The position numbers and the translations under genes were made by a program. DNA of 64,000 nt from Lysinibacillus agricola. Lineage in GTDB: Bacteria > Bacillota > Bacilli > Bacillales_A > Planococcaceae. Below, one piece after another: positions 1-7,824 of this stretch. Location of the stretch: contig NZ_CP067341.1 in NCBI RefSeq assembly GCF_016638705.1, positions 4,467,501 to 4,531,500 on the forward strand, in the 5' to 3' direction. The notes beneath the pieces are model-generated. The model searched no databases, was not told where the DNA came from, and saw nothing but the letters and a program-made list of their open reading frames with translations. Positions within the stretch are counted from its first letter, which is position 1. Every line of letters begins with the position of its first letter.

Positions 1-1
1 T

Positions 2-787
2 GTCATCGGCGGGATTTGGAGCATATTAAAAACTGCGGGTCCTACACTTTCTTCAAGACTACTAGTTGAGCGTAGTGGCTTAAAGGGCGCTTTAGGTGAA
101 AATCCTAAAAATGTTTTTGGCAATCAATATAAGCGTAAGCCTATGACACGTATGGCAATTGCTCAATTATTACGCGATGGCTTCCAACGTGCCGCTCGTC
201 TAAGTAAAGAAGAAAAAACAGAGCATGTAAAACATAATTTAGAGTTACGTCCATTTATCGAGGTGCTACAAGGCGAAATGCCACTGCGTCTTCACTGTCA
301 CCGAGCAGATGATATTATGACTGCGATTCGTATTGCAAAAGAATTTAATGTACAGCTACATTTAGAGCACTGTACGGAAGGACATATGATTGTTGATGCT
401 GTGAAAGCTAGTGGATTTAATACAACTATTGGGCCCTATATGCTGACACCATCAAAATATGAAACTCGTAATTCAACACCAGCAATCGCAAAAATTTTTA
501 AAGAACACCATATTCCATTTGCTATTATGACTGACCATCCATTTGTACCAATTCAATATTTAAAGTATTGTGCTTCTGAGGCAATTCGATATGGATTAGA
601 TGAAGAAACAGCATTAAGAAGTATCACCATTAATGCCGCTAAACTTGTACAGCTCGATCATCGAATCGGCTCTCTTGAGGAAGGCAAAGATGCAGATTTC
701 GTAGTTTGGTCTCATCCTATTTTTGAAACAGAAGCGAAAGTGCTACAAACCTATGTGAATGGTAAAAAACATTATGAAGCGGAGTGA
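2..787 (+). CDS. Amidohydrolase family protein, 5'-truncated by the window edge
   Basis: The frame is open from the first bases of the window, so the true start lies upstream; about 261 residues are visible. This is the C-terminal part of a TIM-barrel metal-dependent amidohydrolase. Expected metal or catalytic residues are seen in the motifs RLHCHR, HLEHCTE and IMTDHP, followed by the usual closing segment GSLEEGKDADFVVW that packs the beta-sandwich. Hydrolysis of a cyclic amide or amidine is expected from the family (imidazolonepropionase-like); the substrate cannot be read from the sequence. It ends 6 nt before the AroM-type gene, so the two are probably co-transcribed. Confidence 0.85.
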   Translation, partial: VIGGIWSILKTAGPTLSSRLLVERSGLKGALGENPKNVFGNQYKRKPMTRMAIAQLLRDGFQRAARLSKEEKTEHVKHNLELRPFIEVLQGEMPLRLHCHRADDIMTAIRIAKEFNVQLHLEHCTEGHMIVDAVKASGFNTTIGPYMLTPSKYETRNSTPAIAKIFKEHHIPFAIMTDHPFVPIQYLKYCASEAIRYGLDEETALRSITINAAKLVQLDHRIGSLEEGKDADFVVWSHPIFETEAKVLQTYVNGKKHYEAE

Positions 788-793
788 AAAAAA

Positions 794-1465
794 TTGGTGG
801 AATCAAAAATCGCAATCGTCACAATTGGTCAAGCACCTCGCAAGGACATGGCCGCGGATATCAAACAATTAGAAAATGCTGGTTTACATGTCACAGAATT
901 TGGTGTACTTGATTTACTGACGTCTTCAGAAATTGCAGCACTTGCTCCAACCAGTGAAGATTCAGATGTTTTAGTAACTCTTCTCGCAAATGGTGAGCAG
1001 ATACAGCTAAGTAAAAAAAAGCTGATGCCTTTTATTCAGAAACGAATTTATGAACTTAAGGAATTTACTTGGGTTTTACTTATGTGCACAGGCGATTTTA
1101 CTAACACATTATCTGGCAAAAATCTATTACTTCCTGACCGCATGATGACCTATTTAGTAAGAGGCATGAATGCTGATTTAACGCTCGGTTTGATTGGACC
1201 TGAGCCCGAGCAGCAAATTAGCGTTGCTGAGAAATGGCAAAAGTCACGATTTAATGTAACATTTGAGGCTAGTTCTCCTTATCGTTTTAACGAACAAGAT
1301 TTATTGGCAAAGGCTAAGTCATTAGAAATACGCGGTGCCGAATTACTTATATTAGATTGTATGGGTTACTCTACTGCCATGAAAAATGTGATTAAAAACA
1401 AGCTTAGTATTCCTGTCATAGTACCACGAGAAGCTGTCTTTACTATTTTAAAAGCTATTTGTTAA
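794..1465 (+). CDS. AroM family protein
   Basis: A 223-residue protein beginning with the IVTIGQAPRKDM motif typical of AroM proteins, with a central LLMCTGDF segment and a late LLILDCMGYS segment that fits an Asp/Glu racemase-like fold. AroM was named for its position beside E. coli aroL; its biochemical role is not established. The chosen start is TTG at 794, with an SD-like GGAG about 8 nt upstream inside the end of the preceding gene; GTG at 797 is possible. Pairing with an amidohydrolase suggests a shared catabolic role, but that is inference. Confidence 0.82.
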   Translation: MVESKIAIVTIGQAPRKDMAADIKQLENAGLHVTEFGVLDLLTSSEIAALAPTSEDSDVLVTLLANGEQIQLSKKKLMPFIQKRIYELKEFTWVLLMCTGDFTNTLSGKNLLLPDRMMTYLVRGMNADLTLGLIGPEPEQQISVAEKWQKSRFNVTFEASSPYRFNEQDLLAKAKSLEIRGAELLILDCMGYSTAMKNVIKNKLSIPVIVPREAVFTILKAIC

Positions 1466-1473
1466 AAGCAAAG

Positions 1474-1503
1474 GAGGGTCACTGAATTTTTTCAGTGACC
1501 CTC
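1474..1503. terminator. Bidirectional intrinsic terminator
   Basis: A perfect 13-bp stem with a TTTT loop sits between the convergent AroM-type gene and the 105-aa gene. T-rich tails on both sides suggest it serves both strands. Confidence 0.88.
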
Positions 1504-1508
1504 TACTT

Positions 1509-1826
1509 TTAGACACGTTTGTTGAAGTAAGGAAGCTGTTCCACAAATGCCTTTGTATCCGCATCCCCATATTCATGGACAAGTGCATAGATTTTTTTTA
1601 ATCGCAAATCAATTTCATCATTTTCTCTATCAAGATGATATTGTATATATGGCAATTGTGCACGCCATGCATTCGAAATTTCTAACAGCTGCATTTGCTG
1701 AAAAATCTTTTCAAAGACGTCTAATGCTTGGCGATCTATATTGAGTTCAAAGTTCCACGGACCTGCATATGGATTTGTATAATACGTTCTATTGGCAAGT
1801 GAAAAATATACACGCTGACGCTCCAT
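1509..1826 (-). CDS. Conserved hypothetical protein, 105 aa
   Basis: I do not recognise the family. The protein is soluble, mixed charge and rich in aromatic residues, with no signal peptide or membrane segment. It starts MERQRVYFSLANRTYY and looks mostly helical in its second half (heptad-like EIDLRLKKIYALVHEY). An AAGGAG ribosome site lies about 12 nt before the ATG. It is a single-gene unit ending at a strong shared terminator. No function is proposed. Confidence 0.7.
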   Translation of the reverse strand: MERQRVYFSLANRTYYTNPYAGPWNFELNIDRQALDVFEKIFQQMQLLEISNAWRAQLPYIQYHLDRENDEIDLRLKKIYALVHEYGDADTKAFVEQLPYFNKRV

Positions 1827-1964
1827 CTCTACAAAACACTCCTTTTTCCATAGTATGGAGGTAAAAGTGTTGTTTTATTCGCTGGAATGTCAAACTTCCT
1901 TCACAACTAAGTGAGATTATCTAATTTATAATAGATATGATGAACAAGGAACGGAGTGAATGCC

Positions 1965-2111
1965 ATGAGTTTAATCACGCTTTTAGTTGTAGCAGCGATC
2001 ATCGTTATTTTAGTAACGGTCGCGACTATTTTCAGTGTCAATCGTGCGTATGCTTTTAAACATACAGTTGATGACAAACCTAAGCAAAGCTTTCATCAAA
2101 ATGATGACTAG
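1965..2111 (+). CDS. Small single-pass membrane protein (YtzI-like), 48 aa
   Basis: A short ORF with a GGAGTG ribosome site 7-8 nt before ATG. Residues 3-25 form one strongly hydrophobic segment (LITLLVVAAIIVILVTVATI), followed by a polar, basic/acidic tail. Size and layout resemble the YtzI protein encoded near ytjA in Bacillus, a match made from memory and only moderately sure. It lies upstream of a second small membrane protein and yidD. No function is known. Confidence 0.6.
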   Translation: MSLITLLVVAAIIVILVTVATIFSVNRAYAFKHTVDDKPKQSFHQNDD

Positions 2112-2181
2112 TTCAATTTGTACATTTTTCACAGAGATTCTTTTATAATATTATTAACAAATAGAATTTGGAGTGAACGCA

Positions 2182-2343
2182 ATGGGAGTACCATTACCAA
2201 TAATAATTATGATTGCCATGATGATGCTAATGTTTGGCGTTTCTGTCATTGTCCTCTTGAAGAAAAAAGGCAATTTCTTTACACAGACTATCGATGCTAA
2301 GCCTGAGCAGGTCAACCCTCAACAAAAGGATAAACAAATATGA
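2182..2343 (+). CDS. Small membrane protein, 53 aa, translationally coupled to yidD
   Basis: ATG follows GGAGTG with normal spacing. Residues 4-26 are one hydrophobic helix ([20 protein letters not shown]), then a KKK stop-transfer and a polar Q/P-rich tail. Its TGA stop overlaps the yidD start as ATGA, which strongly implies coupled translation. Same topology as the 48-aa protein just upstream, so they may be ancient paralogues. Possible partner in membrane protein insertion, by context only. Confidence 0.65.
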   Translation: MGVPLPIIIMIAMMMLMFGVSVIVLLKKKGNFFTQTIDAKPEQVNPQQKDKQI

Positions 2344-2573
2344 AATATCCCTTTATTTGGCTCATTAAGTTTTACAGAAAATTTATTTCACCGATGACGC
2401 CACCATCCTGTCGCTTCTATCCTACATGCTCGTCATATGGACTTGAAGCTTTTCAAAAGCACGGTGCAATTAAAGGGTTAATTTTAACCATTACGCGTGT
2501 ATCTAAATGTCAGCCATTCCATCCTGGTGGCTTTGACCCTGTGCCTGAAAAATGGCCTTCGAAAAAGAATTAA
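2340..2573 (+). CDS. yidD: Membrane protein insertion efficiency factor YidD
   Basis: A 77-residue YidD family protein (YtjA in B. subtilis). It assists YidC/Oxa1-dependent insertion of membrane proteins at the cytoplasmic face. The hallmark pattern is present: a short amphipathic N terminus, the conserved core [15 protein letters not shown] with paired cysteines, then the third cysteine in [16 protein letters not shown]. Length is normal for the family. The start overlaps the stop of a 53-aa membrane protein by 4 nt. A terminator overlaps its stop codon. Confidence 0.95.
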   Translation: MKYPFIWLIKFYRKFISPMTPPSCRFYPTCSSYGLEAFQKHGAIKGLILTITRVSKCQPFHPGGFDPVPEKWPSKKN

Positions 2574-2590
2574 TTTTCGAAGGTCATTTT
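2556..2590 (+). terminator. Intrinsic terminator of yidD
   Basis: A 10-bp stem (CCTTCGAAAA at 2556-2565 paired with 2574-2583), an 8-nt loop and a T-run. The stem includes the last codons and the stop of yidD. Confidence 0.85.
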
Positions 2591-2593
2591 TTC

Positions 2594-2655
2594 TTGTACT
2601 TTTTATAAATGTGCGTTATTATAGAAACTGTTCTAAAAATTAAATCGTAACGATT
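2594..2655 (+). promoter_or_regulatory. SigmaA promoter and Zur-like operator for znuA
   Basis: TTGTAC (2594-2599), a 17-nt spacer and TATTAT (2617-2622) make a good sigmaA promoter. A perfect 13-nt palindrome AATCGTAACGATT lies at 2643-2655, just downstream of the expected start site. It resembles the Bacillus Zur box, suggesting zinc repression of the downstream zinc-uptake gene. Operator identity is inference. Confidence 0.7.
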
Positions 2656-2681
2656 ACTATTTGAAAGAGGTATACTATAAG

Positions 2682-3713
2682 ATGAAAAAAGTATTTTTGT
2701 TATTTTTAGTTGCAGTTCTTGCCCTATTCACTGCTGCCTGTGGGGATAAATCATCAACATCCAAACAGACAGAGACAAAGGATAAATTATCAATTTATAC
2801 AACTGTCTATCCATTAAGTTATTTTGCACAACGAATTGGTGGCGATTTTGTAGAGGTTTCTTCTATTTACCCTGCTGGCGCCAATGAACACACATTTGAG
2901 CCAACACAAAAGGATATGATGAATTTAGCAGATGCTAATATATTTTTCTATATTGGCTTAGGGCTAGAAGGCTTTGTTGAAAATGCCAAAAAAACTCTAG
3001 CCAAAGAAGATGTAACAATGGTTGCAACAGCAGATCAAGTTTCAGATGAACAATTAGCTGTGAGCACTGGTCACACACATGATGATGAAGAAGAAGCACA
3101 TCATGATCATGAACATGCTACAACTGAAGAAGAGCATAGCCACTCTGAAGACGAGCATGGACATGATGATCATGATCACGGTAATGTAGATCCACATGTT
3201 TGGCTATCACCAATTATCAGTCAAGATTTAGCACTTTCCATTAAAAACACTCTAGTTGAAAAAATGCCAGAACAAGAAGCTACATTTACAGCTAACTACG
3301 AGGCACTGGTAAAAGAACTACAAGATTTAGACAACGAGTTTAAAGCAATGGCTAATAAAGCGCAAGAAAAGACGTTCTTCGTATCACATGCAGCATTTGG
3401 CTATATCGCAGGTCAATATGGCCTAAAGCAACTTCCAATAGCCGGTTTAAACTCACAAAATGAGCCTTCTCAAAAGGAACTAACGGCAATTGTTGATAAA
3501 GCAAATGATTTGCACATTCACTATATTTTATTCGAGCAAAATGTCTCTTCTAAATTAGCCGAGGTCATCCAAAAAGAGGTTGGAGCAGAGTCGCTTGTCT
3601 TGCATAATTTAAGCGTTTTAACAGCGGATGATGTTAAAAATAATGAAACTTACTTCACCCTTATGAAGAAAAATATTCAAACTTTAGATACTGCTTTAAA
3701 CGCTCACAAATAA
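2682..3713 (+). CDS. znuA: Zinc ABC transporter substrate-binding lipoprotein (ZnuA/AdcA type)
   Basis: Cluster A-I solute-binding protein of 343 aa, anchored to the outer face of the membrane and delivering Zn2+ (possibly Mn2+) to an ABC permease. The start at 2682 is chosen because it follows GAAAGAGG and gives a classic lipoprotein signal ending in FTAAC. Ligand residues are visible as NEHTFEP, DPHVW, FVSHAAFGY and the late FEQNVSS region. A long His/Asp/Glu-rich loop at about residues 140-175 is typical of zinc-specific members. No permease or ATPase gene lies beside it, so it is an orphan that must work with a transporter encoded elsewhere. Confidence 0.93.
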   Translation: MKKVFLLFLVAVLALFTAACGDKSSTSKQTETKDKLSIYTTVYPLSYFAQRIGGDFVEVSSIYPAGANEHTFEPTQKDMMNLADANIFFYIGLGLEGFVENAKKTLAKEDVTMVATADQVSDEQLAVSTGHTHDDEEEAHHDHEHATTEEEHSHSEDEHGHDDHDHGNVDPHVWLSPIISQDLALSIKNTLVEKMPEQEATFTANYEALVKELQDLDNEFKAMANKAQEKTFFVSHAAFGYIAGQYGLKQLPIAGLNSQNEPSQKELTAIVDKANDLHIHYILFEQNVSSKLAEVIQKEVGAESLVLHNLSVLTADDVKNNETYFTLMKKNIQTLDTALNAHK

Positions 3714-4868
3714 ATGAGTAAGGAGGTGCCCCGAAATCGTATGGGACACCTCCTTTATTATGACGTACTTTTCTTGTGGCATTCGTTTTTCCATTCTATA
3801 AATACTCGTTAGCCTTTTTTTCTTTTGCACAGCATGATGTGTTATCTTTCGGTTACCCTTTACTTGGGCTACATTACTTTCTAAAATGATAGGCTCCCAT
3901 TCATTTAGTTTCAACTGAACAGAATTATCGCTTTTATTACCTTTTAAAAGCTGTGTAGGCTGTTTTATTATTTGTTTATTTTTAGCTAAAATGAACTGCC
4001 CTTTATCAAAGGTAAAATGACTATCCAACATTGGTTTTGTAAGAACTTCAACCTTACTCGTTTTTTGTAAATCAATATAGGCTTCGCTTGTAGCAGCTGG
4101 GAAACTTGCATAGTCCCAAGAGTGATCCTGTGCTAATTGGCGATCAGACACTAAAAAATAATTATAACGCACCTCACCCTTACGATCAGGCAATGGATCA
4201 TCCCATGTAACGTCGATATGATACCATGCATTATCAAGCTTCACTAAGACCCAAGCATGTAGTTGTTCCCCTACTTTTCCTGGTACATATTGTACCTCAA
4301 AGCCTAGCATCTCTAGCATTCGATAAAGCACTAGAGCATATGCCTGACAGACTCCCTTGTTTTCCGTAAGCAATGTGTAGGGAGAATATTGACTTCCTTT
4401 CGTTTCCTTTGAATATTCAGTAGATAGAACGATAAAATCATGTGCAGCCTGTATTTTTTGCAATTCACTTAGTCCATGCATAGGTGCAATAATATTCGTC
4501 AAAGACTGTTCTACAAATGCCTCCTCTTCCTGAGAAATATGATAAGTAAACTCAAATCTAATGACAATATTATTGGTATAGCCTTCATATTTCCATTTAA
4601 AACTAGAAAGATTGGCGTAAACATATGGATCTTGAATAGCATGTTTAATTAGCTCTGATAGTTCATCTTTTATTTCGGACGTATTACCAGTATAACGAAT
4701 GTCAAATTCAGTAGATAATTGCATGACTTGTTTTTGAATTAGATGTTGTAGTGTTTCTATTGAATTAGCAGTTGCAATATTCTTTTCTTCATAGTTTGCG
4801 AATACTTGCACATGACTCATTTGTAGAGCGAATAATATAATGACAACATTATATATATATTTTCTCAT
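3696..4868 (-). CDS. Exported transglutaminase-like domain protein
   Basis: A secreted or membrane-tethered protein of 390 aa with an N-terminal signal (IYNVVIILFALQMSHVQVFA). The transglutaminase/cysteine-protease fold is at about residues 140-235. The catalytic triad is visible as Cys in NKGVCQAYALVLYRML, His in LHAWVLVKL and Asp in WYHIDVTWDDP. Such proteins are often linked to cell-wall or spore cross-linking, but the substrate is unknown. ATG at 4868 is preferred to 4877 because AAGGAG is then 10 nt upstream. The last codons read through the terminator hairpin and overlap the 3' end of znuA by 18 nt, so the C terminus may be an extension. Confidence 0.85.
   Translation of the reverse strand: MRKYIYNVVIILFALQMSHVQVFANYEEKNIATANSIETLQHLIQKQVMQLSTEFDIRYTGNTSEIKDELSELIKHAIQDPYVYANLSSFKWKYEGYTNNIVIRFEFTYHISQEEEAFVEQSLTNIIAPMHGLSELQKIQAAHDFIVLSTEYSKETKGSQYSPYTLLTENKGVCQAYALVLYRMLEMLGFEVQYVPGKVGEQLHAWVLVKLDNAWYHIDVTWDDPLPDRKGEVRYNYFLVSDRQLAQDHSWDYASFPAATSEAYIDLQKTSKVEVLTKPMLDSHFTFDKGQFILAKNKQIIKQPTQLLKGNKSDNSVQLKLNEWEPIILESNVAQVKGNRKITHHAVQKKKRLTSIYRMEKRMPQEKYVIIKEVSHTISGHLLTHLFVSV
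3722..3757. terminator. Intrinsic terminator between convergent genes
   Basis: The inverted repeat GGAGGTG...CACCTCC (3722-3753) is followed by TTTATTAT. It lies inside the last coding part of the minus-strand transglutaminase gene. Confidence 0.75.
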
Positions 4869-4968
4869 ATGAGTCATTCTCCTTTACTAACTAGTTTATG
4901 CCTTTCATTTCTTATTATGTTAATGAATGATTAATTTAATCCTAAAAGTTTACTAAAAATGACTTATC

Positions 4969-5046
4969 GATTATGCCTCGGCATAACTGCGTCCAGAATC
5001 GGCTTTGTGCTTGCACAAAGCACTCCTTTCCGATTCCGTGACATCC
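4969..5046 (+). repeat. Hairpin-rich intergenic element, copy 1
   Basis: Hairpin 1: TTATGCC (4971-4977) with GGCATAA (4980-4986). Hairpin 2: outer GAATCGG (4996-5002) with CCGATTC (5030-5036), inner CTTTGTGC (5003-5010) with GCACAAAG (5013-5020). It ends in GTGACATCCGCTG. Related copies are near 13400, 53850 and 63720. Confidence 0.85.
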
Positions 5047-5090
5047 GCTGAAAGAAGTTAAAACGAATAAAGAGGTGGAACAAAAAGAAA

Positions 5091-5128
5091 AATGTTAGAC
5101 CAAGATATAATCGATCTAACATTTTTTT
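5091..5128. terminator. Terminator-like hairpin
   Basis: Stem AATGTTAGA/TCTAACATT (5091-5099 with 5115-5123) followed by a T7 run on the plus strand and a T-rich tail on the minus strand. On the minus strand it lies upstream of the transglutaminase-like gene rather than after a gene. Confidence 0.5.
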
Positions 5129-5277
5129 GATTTAAATGGGGAAATTCACTTTGATGAAGCAGAAAAGTTATTATCTCTTTTCGCTATTTTTCTAAATAAA
5201 CGAGTTCTGTCCCAGCCTCTGCATAGTGTTGAAAAAATGAAATTAAATAAAGTATGGTTCTTCTGCAAAACGAGGGG

Positions 5278-5605
5278 TTGATTTCCGTTCCGACTGGGCG
5301 CTTTGTTGCTGTCGCTTTGCTTTCGCACAGATAAAACATTGTCGCTGACGCTACGCTTTAAAACATTGTCGCTGACGCTTCGCTTTCGCACAGAAAACAT
5401 CCGCTGCGCTGCAGGGTCTCATCTGTGACTCTGATCAAAGGCACTGAAAAACTAAAGAAATTCATTTTTTATATTATAAATCTATCTTTTGTTGGATTTA
5501 GAAACTCAAAAAAGTCGATTTGCATCACATTTTTGTGGCAAATCGACTTTTTCAGTGTCCTCGACGCTGATCCCCGAGGGGTCGCCCAGTCGGAACGAAG
5601 ATCAA
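5278..5605. repeat. Inverted-repeat-bounded repeat module
   Basis: The 23-nt ends (5278-5300 and 5583-5605) are inverted repeats matching at 21 of 23 positions. Inside are tandem copies of a GC-rich unit containing CGCTTCGCTTTCGCACAG, then a long hairpin (5509-5523 with 5538-5552). The same end sequences recur in the copies near 12.7 kb and 49.2 kb. Confidence 0.75.
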
Positions 5606-5942
5606 CTAATTCACTTAGCATATCACTCTAATATAGTGATAAAAGCGAAACTTCAGTATCAAGTTTTTTGTTCGAAACCGAAGCAGTAATAGCAGATGTA
5701 CAATCACCCAACTGCTATAAGTCACTTCTGTTCGATGATGGAAAGTAGCTATATCGTTCACTTTTGAAACGCATAAATTTTATAAAAGTTCTACACTATT
5801 GTTGATTGGAGTGGAAGGCTACTCGAGTGCTCCTGTCGCAGAGCAAAGTGAAGCGGCAGCAACAAAGTGAGTAGCCTGGAACGGAAATCACTCTCATTTA
5901 AGCGCCTAAACATTCATAAAGGTTTGCTTTATCATTTTGTTA

Positions 5943-7367
5943 TTAGTTTATTAATTTTCTACGAAGTAGCTTATTGGCACCGTTTCGAGGAAGCTCGTCC
6001 GTAACAATAATTTCTTTTGGTATTTTATATTTAGCGAGCTTCTTTTGACAAAATGCCTGTATTTGCTCTACTTGTACTTGTTCTTTTAATACAACAAAGG
6101 CGATTGGTACCTGGCCCCACTCATCATCATCGATGCCACATACTCCCGCTTCCTTGACTGCAGGATGAGTAAGTAACACATTTTCAATTTCAGCAGGATA
6201 AATATTTTCGCCACCTGAAATAATTAAATCAGCCCGACGATCAATAACAAACAAATAACCCTCTTCATCCATATAGCCAATATCACCAGTATGGAGCCAG
6301 CCATCAATCGTCACTTCTTTTTCGGCAAAACGGCCAATATACCCTGGTGTTACATGTGGACCACGTATGCAAATTTCTCCTTCACCATTGGCATTCGGCT
6401 CAGCAATGCGAATTTGATTAAAAAATAATGGTTTTCCCGCTGAACCAATTTTCTGCATCGCATCTTCATTTGCTAATGTTGCCGTTTGTGACGAAGTTTC
6501 AGTCATCCCATACGTTTGAGCTACAGCTAAATTTAATGCATGAGCTCGCTTTAAATAATCCACTGGCACAGGTCCACCACCTGCTAGCATCATTTTAAAT
6601 TTCGATGAGGCTTGTGCATTTTTTTGTTCAAGTGTATGTAGAATTCTTTCTAATGTCACTGCAACCACAGACATATGTGTGACATCGCCATCGATAATAT
6701 TTTGTGAAATGGCTTCTACATCAAACTGATCATATAAATGCACTTTATTGCCATACAATAGCGAGCGCACTAAAATAGAAAAGCCGCTAATATGAAATAA
6801 AGGCACTGCACATAGCCAAGCATCATCAGCCTGCAAACCTATATTAAGAACTGAGGCTGTTGCACTTGCCTGATGATTGCCAACTGTTTGACGAACACCC
6901 TTTGGAAAGCCAGTCGTACCAGATGTATACATAATCGATGTTGTTTGATTTAAAGACCATTCTTTCGTAATATCAATAGCCGATTCTGTACTTTTTTCTA
7001 TAGCAGAAAATAAATGACAAGTCGTATGTAATGGTAATTTTTCTACATCCTCATCTGCAATTAATACTGCCGCTGCCTCTGAATCCTCTAGCTGATAGGC
7101 TATTTCAGCCTGTGATAGCCTACGATTTAGCATGACCATTTCACATTGTAAATGCATACATGCGTACATCGTGATGACAAGGGTAGGCTTACTCGGCCCC
7201 ATTATTGCAATACGGTCTCCTTGCTTAATTCCTAGTGCTGTTAGTTGACGTGCTCGCTTTAAAGATAAATCATTTAATTTTTGAAATGTCCAAGTTTGTC
7301 CATTATATGTTAAACCGTTTCGTAACGGTGTTAAATACGCTCGCTGTAAAATCCAATTTGGATACAT
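5943..7367 (-). CDS. menE: 2-succinylbenzoate--CoA ligase
   Basis: ANL superfamily adenylate-forming enzyme of 474 aa. It activates o-succinylbenzoate to its CoA thioester in menaquinone synthesis. The P-loop-like motif YTSGTTGFPKGV is at about residue 150, the YGMTET motif at about 285, the GWLHTGDIGY motif in the late middle and the C-terminal catalytic lysine in KYKIPKEIIV...RNGANKLLRR. GGAGGG precedes the ATG. It is the last men gene here, separated from menB by a terminator and a tandem array, so it may be transcribed on its own. No menC follows. Confidence 0.95.
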   Translation of the reverse strand: MYPNWILQRAYLTPLRNGLTYNGQTWTFQKLNDLSLKRARQLTALGIKQGDRIAIMGPSKPTLVITMYACMHLQCEMVMLNRRLSQAEIAYQLEDSEAAAVLIADEDVEKLPLHTTCHLFSAIEKSTESAIDITKEWSLNQTTSIMYTSGTTGFPKGVRQTVGNHQASATASVLNIGLQADDAWLCAVPLFHISGFSILVRSLLYGNKVHLYDQFDVEAISQNIIDGDVTHMSVVAVTLERILHTLEQKNAQASSKFKMMLAGGGPVPVDYLKRAHALNLAVAQTYGMTETSSQTATLANEDAMQKIGSAGKPLFFNQIRIAEPNANGEGEICIRGPHVTPGYIGRFAEKEVTIDGWLHTGDIGYMDEEGYLFVIDRRADLIISGGENIYPAEIENVLLTHPAVKEAGVCGIDDDEWGQVPIAFVVLKEQVQVEQIQAFCQKKLAKYKIPKEIIVTDELPRNGANKLLRRKLIN

Positions 7368-7422
7368 CTGTTATCCCTCCGATCAACCTTAATCTTACCG
7401 CTTCATCGTAACATTCGTCTAT

Positions 7423-7752
7423 CCGTCGCTCTTACAATTCTTTCCGTCGCCCTAGCGTTTCATTCCGTCGCTTTGATCAGTCTATCCGTCGTTTCGGCAA
7501 TTCTTTCCGTCGCTTTGATCAGTCTATCCGTCGCCTCGGCAATTCTATCCGTCGCGGCCTGTCTATCCGTCGCTCTTACAATTCTTTCCGTCGTCCTAGC
7601 GTTTCTTTCCGTCGCTTTGATCAGTCTATCCGTCGTTTCGGCAATTCTTTCCGCTTCGGCCTATCTATCCGTCGCCCTAGCGCTTCTTTCCGCCGCCCGG
7701 ATTTGCCTTTCCGCCGCTCTGACAAAACTATCCATCGCTCTAAAAAAGTTAT
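7423..7752. repeat. Tandem array A: 16 units of 21 (or 18) nt
   Basis: Exactly 330 nt: fourteen 21-nt units and two 18-nt units. Each normally starts CCGTCG and ends TCTTT or TCTAT, with a variable middle. Units 3, 5 and 10 are identical, as are 1 and 8, and 4 and 11; the block order 1-2-3-4 is repeated as 8-9-10-11. The last units drift. Because the period is divisible by 3, long spurious ORFs arise on both strands. Confidence 0.93.
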
Positions 7753-7774
7753 CCGTCTCGTCCCTCCAGACATA

Positions 7775-7806
7775 CAAAAAGCTCGTATCTCATAAAGATA
7801 CGAGCC
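7775..7806 (-). terminator. Intrinsic terminator of menB
   Basis: A 10-bp stem GCTCGTATCT/AGATACGAGC with a 5-nt loop and a T-run on the minus strand, 20 nt after the menB stop. Confidence 0.85.
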
Positions 7807-7824
7807 GTTCAACGTTTCAGATAA

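Larger units (their letters stand above)
4869..5942. other. Gene-free, repeat-filled intergenic region
   Basis: No convincing gene in about 1.07 kb. It holds a hairpin element (4969-5046), an intrinsic-terminator-like hairpin (5091-5128), a repeat module with 21/23-nt inverted ends (5278-5605) and a further repeat fragment (about 5801-5895). Short ORFs here fall in repeat sequence and have no ribosome sites. In B. subtilis menC follows menE; this region occupies that place. Confidence 0.8.
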
